Shown: positions 1 to 5,414 of the stretch, piece after piece
Numbering within the stretch: position 1 is the first letter of the stretch
How the letters are laid out: each line of letters opens with the position of its first letter
Assembly: GCA_903923915.1 (NCBI GenBank)
Contig: CAIXZI010000106.1
Span: forward strand, 1-5,414
DNA from: an uncultured Bacteroidota bacterium
Lineage (GTDB): Bacteria > Bacteroidota > Bacteroidia > B-17B0 > Aurantibacillaceae
DNA length: 5,414 nucleotides
Direction of reading: 5' to 3'
Made by a program: the position numbers and the translations under genes
The notes under the pieces: model-generated
Told to the model about the DNA's origin: nothing
Seen by the model: only the letters and a program-made list of their open reading frames with translations
The model's database searches: none

Positions 1-2
1 AC

Positions 3-989
3 ATGCCAAAAGTAACGATAGACGGAATAGAAATTGAAGTGCCAAAAGGTACCACCATCTTGCAGGCTGCTCGCATGATTGGCCCTAACGTGGCGCCACC
101 AGCCATGTGCTATTACACCAAACTAAAAACAAGCGGTGGTTATTGCCGTACGTGTATTGTTAAGGTTACAAAAGGCAGCGCAGCTAATCCAACACCCATG
201 CCAAAACCTGTGGCTAGTTGCCGCACAGAAGTTATGGATGGAATGGAAGTATTGAACTTTACCTCTCCCGAAATTATTGAAGCGCGTAAAGGTGTTGTTG
301 AATTTTTATTGATTAACCATCCGCTTGATTGCCCTGTGTGCGATCAGGCAGGGGAATGCCACTTACAAGATTTGGGTTACAACAACGGTGCAGCAAAAAC
401 ACGTTACGAATTTAAACGTCGTGAGTTTGATATGATTGATATTGGTCAGCATATTAAATTACATATGACGCGTTGCATCATGTGTTTCCGTTGCGTAAAA
501 GTGGCTGAGCAAATTACGGATGGACGTGTACACGGTGTTATTAATCGTGGGGATGCCGCTGAAATTTCTACATACATCGAACAAGCTATAGATAATGATT
601 TTTCTGGTAATGTAATTGATGTTTGCCCGGTTGGTGCATTAACAGATAAAACATTCCGTTTTAAACAACGCGTTTGGTTTACCAAGCCTGTTGAAGCGCA
701 TCGCGATTGCCCTACTTGTACGGGTAAAGTGCGTTTATGGTTTAAAGGCGAAGATGTTTTACGTGTAACTTCTCGTAAAGATCAGTGGGGCGAAGCAGAA
801 GAATTTATTTGCAACTCTTGTCGTTTCGATCATAAGAAAAAAGCAGATTGGGTAATTGAAGGCCCTTCGCCAATAAGCCACCAATCGGTTATTTCGCAAA
901 ATAAATACGAGCATTTAAATGAAAAAGAAGTGCAGGTATTAAAACACCAAAAGGCATTAGGTTTTATGAATATTGATAAACGCCCATAA
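3..989 (+). CDS. nuoG: NADH-quinone oxidoreductase subunit G, short Bacteroidota-type form (complex I Fe-S subunit)
   Basis: Peripheral-arm, cytoplasmic subunit that relays electrons from the NADH/FMN module toward NuoI. The 328 aa product starts with a [2Fe-2S] ferredoxin-like domain (about residues 1-85) with N1b ligands C36, C48, C51 and C73. Next comes the N5 motif H106, C110, C113, C119 (HPLDCPVC then GECHLQD), then the N4 set C158, C161, C164 and C208 (CIMCFRC ... CPVGAL). The tail (about 230-290) resembles the start of the molybdopterin-oxidoreductase Fe-S domain, but its cysteines are C236, C239, C270 and C273, not the E. coli N7 spacing. The large C-terminal domain (E. coli NuoG is about 908 aa) is absent. 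The frame ends in TAA 4 nt before nuoH, so this is a natural end and not a frameshift. Start: ATG at 3 gives MPKVTIDG, the expected beginning of the ferredoxin fold; only two bases upstream are visible, so its leader cannot be judged. nuoF is expected just upstream. Confidence 0.95.
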   Translation: MPKVTIDGIEIEVPKGTTILQAARMIGPNVAPPAMCYYTKLKTSGGYCRTCIVKVTKGSAANPTPMPKPVASCRTEVMDGMEVLNFTSPEIIEARKGVVEFLLINHPLDCPVCDQAGECHLQDLGYNNGAAKTRYEFKRREFDMIDIGQHIKLHMTRCIMCFRCVKVAEQITDGRVHGVINRGDAAEISTYIEQAIDNDFSGNVIDVCPVGALTDKTFRFKQRVWFTKPVEAHRDCPTCTGKVRLWFKGEDVLRVTSRKDQWGEAEEFICNSCRFDHKKKADWVIEGPSPISHQSVISQNKYEHLNEKEVQVLKHQKALGFMNIDKRP

Positions 990-993
990 TAGT

Positions 994-2049
994 ATGTTGA
1001 CATTTGTAATTTATAAATCAATTTTATGTGTTGTAATTTTCGCTATTTCATTGGGGGTTGCAGCATATTCAACTTGGTGGGAGCGTAAGTTTGCCGCTTT
1101 TTTACAGGATAGAAAAGGTCCGAGTCGTGCGGGTCCGTTTGGTTTATTACAACCATTAGCTGATGGTGGAAAAATGTTTTTCAAAGAAGAGATCATCCCG
1201 AATGTTTCTAATAAATTTTTATTCATTTTAGGCCCGAGTTTATTTTTACTTACCTCTATGATGACGGGCGTTGTTATTCCTTGGGGGAAAGATGTAAAAA
1301 TCGGTTCTGATATTTTTTCATTGCAAATTACGGATATCAATATTGGTATTTTATATGTGTTAGGTGTAACATCAATTGGTGTTTACGGCATCATGATTGG
1401 TGGTTGGGCATCAAACAATAAATACTCGTTACTTGGAGCTATTCGTGCTTCATCGCAAATGATTAGTTACGAAATTGCCATGGGTATTTCTATCATTGCT
1501 TTGGTAATTACAGCAGGTGGCACACTTAGCTTACGTGAAATCATTGCACAACAAGATGCAGGCTTATGTAATTTAGTTTATCAGCCGCTTGGCTTTTTAA
1601 TATTTTTAATTTGTGCTTTTGCTGAAACAAATCGTGCACCTTTTGATTTATCAGAATGTGAGACCGAATTAATTGGTGGTTATAACACTGAGTATTCTGC
1701 GTTTAAATTAGGAGCATTTTTATTTGCTGAATACATCAACATGTTTATCTCTTCGGCATTAATGGCGGGTTTATATTTTGGTGGATACAATTTTCCTTTC
1801 GCGCACGAGTTTTATAATGCACTTGGTTTGCAAGAAGGTTCAGCAATCATTTCATTAATTGGCTTTGGAGTTTACTTTGCAAAAACGTGTATTTTCATTT
1901 CGGTATTTATGTGGATTCGTTGGACATTGCCTCGTTTCCGTTACGATCAATTAATGAATTTAGGTTGGAGAATTTTAATTCCTTTATCTATTTTAAATTT
2001 AGTGTTGACAGTAGTAGTAGAATATTTTAGAGGAAATATTATTTTATAA
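994..2049 (+). CDS. nuoH: NADH-quinone oxidoreductase subunit H (quinone-chamber membrane subunit)
   Basis: Inner-membrane subunit, homologue of mitochondrial ND1, which forms the quinone-binding cavity and the first proton route at the junction with the peripheral arm. The 351 aa product has about eight hydrophobic segments (near 6-28, 76-95, 115-137, 158-178, 195-212, 239-262, 284-306, 325-345). Family signatures: ERKFAAFLQDRKGPSRAGPFG starts at E30 (ERK at 30-32); LLQPLADGGKMFFKE at 51-65; IRASSQMISYE at 150-160; AETNRAPFDL at 210-219, followed by the acidic loop E221, E223, E225 and GGYNTEYS; RWTLPRFRYDQLM near 309-321. E. coli NuoH is 325 aa, so the length is normal. Start choice: the frame stays open back to a TTG at 973 inside the end of nuoG, but the ATG at 994 gives MLTFVIYKS, directly entering the first membrane helix, and leaves a 4 nt gap after the nuoG stop. 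No Shine-Dalgarno is seen before it. Confidence 0.96.
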   Translation: MLTFVIYKSILCVVIFAISLGVAAYSTWWERKFAAFLQDRKGPSRAGPFGLLQPLADGGKMFFKEEIIPNVSNKFLFILGPSLFLLTSMMTGVVIPWGKDVKIGSDIFSLQITDINIGILYVLGVTSIGVYGIMIGGWASNNKYSLLGAIRASSQMISYEIAMGISIIALVITAGGTLSLREIIAQQDAGLCNLVYQPLGFLIFLICAFAETNRAPFDLSECETELIGGYNTEYSAFKLGAFLFAEYINMFISSALMAGLYFGGYNFPFAHEFYNALGLQEGSAIISLIGFGVYFAKTCIFISVFMWIRWTLPRFRYDQLMNLGWRILIPLSILNLVLTVVVEYFRGNIIL

Positions 2050-2062
2050 TTTCAAAATAAAA

Positions 2063-2668
2063 ATGGCTTTACAACTTACAAATAGAAGCAAGGTAGTTTC
2101 AAATAAAGAACAGAGTTTTTCAGAAAAACTTTATTTGCCTGCTATCGTAAAAGGAATGGCTATTACATTTAGTCACCTCTTTAAAAAAGCACCAACTATC
2201 AGATACCCTGATGAAACTCGCCCTATGGCACCTGTTTATCGCGGACAACATGTTTTAAAGCTTGATGAGAATGGTGCAGAGCGTTGTACTTCGTGCGGTA
2301 TGTGTGCTGTGGCTTGTCCGGCAGAGGCAATTACAATGGAAAGTGGCGAGCGTAAAAAAGGAGAAGAACATTTATATCGCGAAGATAAATATGCAACCAA
2401 ATATGAGATAAATATGCTGCGTTGTATTTTTTGCGGATTATGCGAAGATGCTTGTCCGAAAGAAGCCATTTTCTTAACCGACAGAAAAGTTGAATCAGAT
2501 TTTGAACGTGGAGATTTTGTTTACGGAAAAGATAAATTAGTAGAAAAAGTTAACGAACGTGTAGATATATCAAAACGTCAAACCCCTGAAGTTTTAGCAT
2601 TTAAAAAAATTCCGGGATTAAAACACAACGAACTTTTTGACGGTAAAAAATTAAAAGATAAACATTAA
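2063..2668 (+). CDS. nuoI: NADH-quinone oxidoreductase subunit I (2x[4Fe-4S] ferredoxin subunit)
   Basis: Peripheral-arm subunit (TYKY/NDUFS8 homologue) holding clusters N6a and N6b, which pass electrons from NuoG toward NuoB N2 and the quinone. The 201 aa product has two CxxCxxCxxxCP motifs: C75, C78, C81, C85 and C121, C124, C127, C131. As in bacterial ferredoxins, each cluster takes three ligands from one motif and the last cysteine of the other. The stretch around 40-66 (KKAPTIRYPDE, then VYRGQH) is the conserved region before the first motif, and the segment near 22-40 is the amphipathic part that lies on the membrane. It is slightly longer than E. coli NuoI (180 aa) because of a hydrophilic N-terminus and a lysine-rich tail (about 180-201), both probably lineage-specific. 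ATG at 2063 follows an A-rich, Shine-Dalgarno-free leader, 13 nt after nuoH; the next gene is 3 nt away. Confidence 0.96.
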   Translation: MALQLTNRSKVVSNKEQSFSEKLYLPAIVKGMAITFSHLFKKAPTIRYPDETRPMAPVYRGQHVLKLDENGAERCTSCGMCAVACPAEAITMESGERKKGEEHLYREDKYATKYEINMLRCIFCGLCEDACPKEAIFLTDRKVESDFERGDFVYGKDKLVEKVNERVDISKRQTPEVLAFKKIPGLKHNELFDGKKLKDKH

Positions 2669-2671
2669 AAT

Positions 2672-3187
2672 ATGTTAGGATATTCAATTACTCAATGGCT
2701 TTTCGGAATATTATCTTTCCTTGCCATTATGTTTGCGCTAATGGTCGTGTTTACACGCAATCCGGTTAATAGCGTGTTGTATTTAGTAATGACTTTTTTC
2801 TGCATCGCAGGTCATTATTTATTATTGAATGCGCAGTTTTTAGCTGTAGTGCATATTGTAGTTTACGCAGGTGCTATCATGGTGTTATTCTTATTCGTTA
2901 TCATGTTGATGAACTTAAACGAAGAAACCGAGCAACAAAAAACACTTGTTACAAAAATGATTGCCGGTTTAATTGGCGGAGTTTTATTAGCGGTTATGGT
3001 TGGCACATTAAAAGGGGCCGAGCAAATGCAGCTGGCACAAGGCGGTGCATCGCAAATTGGTATGGTAAAAGTTTTAGGTGTTGTTTTATTTAAAGACTTT
3101 TTATTTCCGTTTGAAATAGCATCTGTATTATTATTAGGTGCTATGGTTGGTGCAATTATGTTAGGTAAAAAAGAAATTAAGTCGTAA
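2672..3187 (+). CDS. nuoJ: NADH-quinone oxidoreductase subunit J (membrane subunit, ND6 homologue)
   Basis: Inner-membrane complex I subunit that couples the quinone site to the proton pumps; its third helix is known in the family to switch between a pi-bulge and a regular helix. The 171 aa product (E. coli 184 aa) has five hydrophobic segments near 7-28, 33-52, 56-80, 95-113 and 143-165. The signature is in the third: NAQFLAVVHIVVYAGA (53-68) followed by IMVLFLFVIM, including the conserved Y65 and G67. The loop at about 114-142 is glycine/glutamine-rich and poorly conserved in this family. The last helix, FPFEIASVLLLGAMVGAIML (145-164), is also typical, ending in a short basic tail. ATG at 2672 is 3 nt after the nuoI stop, with an AT-rich leader lacking a Shine-Dalgarno; nuoK follows after 12 nt. 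The identification rests on the helix-3 motif, the size and the position between nuoI and nuoK. Confidence 0.95.
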   Translation: MLGYSITQWLFGILSFLAIMFALMVVFTRNPVNSVLYLVMTFFCIAGHYLLLNAQFLAVVHIVVYAGAIMVLFLFVIMLMNLNEETEQQKTLVTKMIAGLIGGVLLAVMVGTLKGAEQMQLAQGGASQIGMVKVLGVVLFKDFLFPFEIASVLLLGAMVGAIMLGKKEIKS

Positions 3188-3199
3188 AAGAAATTCAAA

Positions 3200-3511
3200 A
3201 TGATAAATACAATTCCCATTAACTATTACATATTTTTAAGCGCTGTGCTTTTTATAATTGGCGCAGTTGGTGTAATGGCTCGCAGAAATGCCATCATTAT
3301 TTTTATGTGTATTGAGCTTATGCTTAACGCGGTAAATCTTTTGTTGGTTTCGTTTTCTACACTACATAACGACCCAAGCGGACAAGTATTTGTGTTCTTT
3401 ATTATGGCGGTTGCAGCAGCCGAGGTTGCCGTAGGACTTGCTATTTTAAGTGTTGCGTATCGTAACATAAAAAGTGTTGACATTGATTTATTAAGCAAAC
3501 TAAAGAATTAG
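3200..3511 (+). CDS. nuoK: NADH-quinone oxidoreductase subunit K (membrane subunit, ND4L homologue)
   Basis: Small inner-membrane subunit carrying two buried glutamates on the proton-transfer axis between NuoJ/H and the antiporter-like subunits. The 103 aa product (E. coli 100 aa) has three hydrophobic segments near 8-26, 30-53 and 61-87. E39 in [12 protein letters not shown] and E75 in [11 protein letters not shown] match E. coli E36 and E72, both needed for coupling in that enzyme. The loop between helices 2 and 3 ([12 protein letters not shown]) and the cytoplasmic GVMARRN turn are as expected. ATG at 3200 lies 12 nt after nuoJ behind the leader AAATTCAAA, with no Shine-Dalgarno; the TAG stop is 6 nt before nuoL. 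Nothing is unusual in sequence or length. Confidence 0.96.
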   Translation: MINTIPINYYIFLSAVLFIIGAVGVMARRNAIIIFMCIELMLNAVNLLLVSFSTLHNDPSGQVFVFFIMAVAAAEVAVGLAILSVAYRNIKSVDIDLLSKLKN

Positions 3512-3517
3512 ATATTT

Positions 3518-5404
3518 ATGATTAAGTTAATTGGTTTAGTTCCTCTGTTTCCTTTGATCGGTTTTCTGATCAACGGTTTCTTCGGAAAAAAAATGAGCAA
3601 AGGTTTATCGGGTACAATTGCCTGTGTAAGTGTGTTGGCTTCGTTTATTGTTTCTGTTTTAATTTTTATGGAAGTAAGTGCTTCTGCGCAAAAATCATAC
3701 GTAGTTGAAATTTTCTCATGGATAAATTCAGACACCTTAAAAATTCCATTCTCGTTTTTAGTAGACCCGCTTTCATGTTTATTCTTACTTAACATTACCG
3801 GCATCGGTTTTTTAATTCATGTTTATTCAACCAGCTACATGCACGATGATGAAGGCTTCTCTCGCTTCTTCACCTACTTAAATTTATTTGTATTCTTCAT
3901 GTTGTTGTTAGTGTTAGGCAGCAATTATCTAATCATGTTTGTTGGTTGGGAAGGTGTTGGATTATGTTCTTATTTATTGATTGGATTCTGGTTTAAAAAT
4001 GACGCGTATAACAGAGCGGCTAACAAAGCTTTCATTATGAATCGTATTGGAGATTTAGGTTTTCTATTAGGAATGATCATGATCTTTATGAACTTTGGCA
4101 GCATTTCTTTTGGCGAAGTATTTAATAAAGCATCATCGGTTCCAACATCATCTATCACAGCTATTGCACTATTATTATTTGTAGGCGCCATGGGAAAAAG
4201 TGCGCAGTTACCTTTATATACCTGGTTACCCGATGCAATGGCTGGTCCAACTCCTGTGTCCGCATTGATACACGCGGCAACAATGGTTACAGCAGGTATT
4301 TACATGGTAGTTCGTTCAAATATTTTCTATTCAATTTCAGAAACTGCCAGCGAGTTTGTTGCCGTAGTCGGAGCCGTTACGGCCTTGTTTGCCGCTATCA
4401 TTGGTTTGTTACAAACAGATATTAAAAAAGTTTTGGCTTACTCAACCGTGTCTCAATTGGGTTTAATGTTTTTAGCTTTAGGTGTAGGCGCATACAGCAG
4501 CGCGGTGTTTCACGTAACCACACATGCGTTCTTTAAAGCATTATTATTCTTGGGTGCGGGTTCTGTTATACACGCTATGGGTGGCGAACAAGATATTCGT
4601 AAAATGGGCGGCTTGAAAAAAGCATTGCCAATTACTTTTATTACTATGTTATTAGGAACGATTGCTATCAGCGGAGTTCCACCGTTTGCAGGTTTCTTTT
4701 CTAAAGATGAAATTTTAGCGCACACGTATGAGCATAGTCAGTTGCTTTGGGTTGTTGGCAGTATCGCATCTTTATGCACAGCATTTTATATGTTCCGTTT
4801 AATGTTCCTTACATTCTGGGGTTCATTCCGTGGTACACACGAGCAACAACATCATTTACACGAATCTCCAAAGGCAATGACTATTCCTTTAATCATCTTA
4901 GCTATACTTTCTGTCTTGGGCGGATTGCTTGGTCTTCCTGAATTCTGGGGTGCTAAAAACTGGATGAGCGAAAATTTAGATTCAGTAATTATTCGCAAAA
5001 ATCCAAGCATCTTATCGCACGAAACAGAATGGACACTGATGGCTATTGCAGTTTTAGTTGCATTGTCAACAATCTATTTCGCGTACCAAATGTTTATTAA
5101 ATATAAAGTATTACCAGCCGAAAAAGAAGCTGATATGAAACCGTTTCAACGTGTTATCTACAACAAATTTTATGTGGACGAATTTTATGATGCCATCATT
5201 CGCAAACCATTAGATGCCATCTCAGAAGTATTTTACAAACTTTTTGACAAACAAATATTTGATGGAATTGTAAATGGTACCGGCGACCTTACACTTTGGA
5301 AAGCCGGTATTTTACGCAAATTACAAACGGGTCATATTGGGTTTTATATTATGGCCATGGTGGTTGGAGTAATTACAATATTGTTTTTTAGTTTAATGAA
5401 ATAG
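3518..5404 (+). CDS. nuoL: NADH-quinone oxidoreductase subunit L (antiporter-like proton pump with lateral helix)
   Basis: Distal membrane-arm subunit, ND5 homologue related to Mrp antiporters, that translocates protons. The 628 aa product (E. coli 613 aa) is complete. An N-terminal antiporter domain begins near 65-115 (DPLSCLFLLNITGIGFLIHVYS). The core domain (about 130-425) holds E145 in GWEGVGLCSY, R176/D179 in NRIGDLGF, K227 in GAMGKSAQLPLYTWLPDAM, H252 in ALIHAATM, H332 and H336 then K340 in THAFFKALLF, and K396/D397 in FFSKDEIL. These correspond to E. coli E144, R175/D178, K229, H254, H334/H338, K342 and K399/D400, so the proton path looks intact. A histidine-rich cytoplasmic loop lies at 441-448. 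After a soluble stretch with FYVDEFYD (551-558), the long lateral helix and a final membrane segment (about 608-625) close the protein. ATG at 3518 is 6 nt after nuoK, with the leader GATATTT. Confidence 0.97.
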   Translation: MIKLIGLVPLFPLIGFLINGFFGKKMSKGLSGTIACVSVLASFIVSVLIFMEVSASAQKSYVVEIFSWINSDTLKIPFSFLVDPLSCLFLLNITGIGFLIHVYSTSYMHDDEGFSRFFTYLNLFVFFMLLLVLGSNYLIMFVGWEGVGLCSYLLIGFWFKNDAYNRAANKAFIMNRIGDLGFLLGMIMIFMNFGSISFGEVFNKASSVPTSSITAIALLLFVGAMGKSAQLPLYTWLPDAMAGPTPVSALIHAATMVTAGIYMVVRSNIFYSISETASEFVAVVGAVTALFAAIIGLLQTDIKKVLAYSTVSQLGLMFLALGVGAYSSAVFHVTTHAFFKALLFLGAGSVIHAMGGEQDIRKMGGLKKALPITFITMLLGTIAISGVPPFAGFFSKDEILAHTYEHSQLLWVVGSIASLCTAFYMFRLMFLTFWGSFRGTHEQQHHLHESPKAMTIPLIILAILSVLGGLLGLPEFWGAKNWMSENLDSVIIRKNPSILSHETEWTLMAIAVLVALSTIYFAYQMFIKYKVLPAEKEADMKPFQRVIYNKFYVDEFYDAIIRKPLDAISEVFYKLFDKQIFDGIVNGTGDLTLWKAGILRKLQTGHIGFYIMAMVVGVITILFFSLMK

Positions 5405-5409
5405 AAAAT

Positions 5410-5414
5410 ATGCT
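5410..5414 (+). CDS. nuoM: Probable first codons of the next complex I gene (nuoM), cut by the window edge
   Basis: Five bases, ATGCT, are visible after the nuoL TAG and the spacer AAAAT. The ATG sits in an A-rich, Shine-Dalgarno-free leader with A at -3, like most other starts in this operon, and the 5 nt gap matches the spacing of its neighbours. In the canonical order nuoM (ND4-like antiporter subunit) follows nuoL. The gene name is inferred from position only; no protein sequence can be read. Confidence 0.6.

Larger units (their letters stand above)
3..5414 (+). other. Part of a single nuo operon (nuoG-H-I-J-K-L-[M])
   Basis: All genes are co-directional with gaps of 4, 13, 3, 12, 6 and 5 nt. 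No gap is long enough for a promoter plus terminator, and no GC-rich hairpin followed by a T run is seen at any junction. One long transcript starting upstream of the window and ending downstream is the simplest reading. The gene order equals the common bacterial nuoA-N order with no inserted gene. There is no intergenic stretch above 13 bases, so no unexplained non-coding region remains. Confidence 0.9.

Noticed and set aside
2050..2062. The nuoH-nuoI gap as an internal promoter
   Set aside because: It is only 13 nt. Any promoter would have to lie in the nuoH coding sequence, and no clear Bacteroidota-type -7 TAnnTTTG / -33 TTTG pair stands out there.
3554..3573. Inverted repeat TTGATC-8 nt-GATCAA near the start of nuoL, considered as a hairpin or operator
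   Set aside because: The arms are only 6 bp and AT-rich, the repeat lies inside conserved coding sequence (residues 13-19), and such a repeat is expected by chance in a window of this size.
4076..4085. Palindromic GATCATGATC inside nuoL
   Set aside because: A short palindrome within codons of a conserved membrane helix; no second copy or spacing pattern suggests a binding site.
446..4725. Several minus-strand open frames of 63-118 codons (for example 446-685, 1011-1340, 2863-3219, 3508-3804, 4510-4725)
   Set aside because: Each lies wholly or almost wholly antisense to a well-supported nuo gene, shows no recognisable domain, and its composition is what the reverse of membrane-protein codons would give. 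They are shadows.
4747..4941. A 64-codon + strand open frame inside nuoL
   Set aside because: It overlaps a conserved part of nuoL in another frame, has no leader of its own and no recognisable protein features.
1..5414. A hidden novel system or inserted accessory gene
   Set aside because: Every base except gaps of 13 nt or less is covered by conserved complex I genes in canonical order, with intact motifs and no repeats, integrase, toxin-antitoxin or defence-type sequence.

Overview
The window is a gap-poor stretch of a nuo operon encoding respiratory complex I (proton-pumping NADH:quinone oxidoreductase). All genes lie on the + strand in the canonical order nuoG-nuoH-nuoI-nuoJ-nuoK-nuoL, and the last five bases look like the first codons of nuoM. 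No mobile element, RNA gene, CRISPR array, terminator or foreign gene is visible.

The source is most likely an aerobic or facultatively respiring member of the Bacteroidota (for example Flavobacteriales, Chitinophagales or a relative). The reasons are: (1) the DNA is AT-rich with A/T-ended codons; (2) NuoG is only 328 aa and ends where the molybdopterin-like domain would begin, a form known from flavobacteria and relatives; (3) none of the starts has a Shine-Dalgarno GGAGG, but most have an A-rich leader with A at -3; (4) the NuoH, NuoJ and NuoL sequences resemble Bacteroidota homologues as I recall them. A NuoG gene argues against Bacteroides-type anaerobes, whose nuo operons usually lack nuoE, nuoF and nuoG. 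The genus cannot be set from this window.

Layout: nuoG (3-989) encodes the Fe-S relay of the peripheral arm. nuoH (994-2049) encodes the membrane subunit that forms the quinone chamber. nuoI (2063-2668) encodes the two-[4Fe-4S] ferredoxin that carries electrons toward the quinone. nuoJ (2672-3187) and nuoK (3200-3511) encode small membrane subunits that link the quinone site to the pumps. nuoL (3518-5404) encodes the distal antiporter-like pump with its lateral helix. Gaps are 3-13 nt, so a single transcript is expected, with its promoter upstream (probably before nuoA) and its end beyond nuoM/nuoN.

How they work together: electrons from NADH (NuoE/F, outside the window) pass through the NuoG clusters N1b, N4 and N5 and the NuoI clusters N6a and N6b (with NuoB N2, outside) to quinone in the NuoH cavity. 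Quinone reduction drives proton movement through NuoH, J, K and L, plus M and N outside. All ligands and charged pump residues I looked for are present. The only notable departures are in NuoG: the missing C-terminal domain and a rearranged CxxC...CxxC cysteine set where cluster N7 is found in E. coli. I found no undescribed system here; this is a conserved housekeeping locus.
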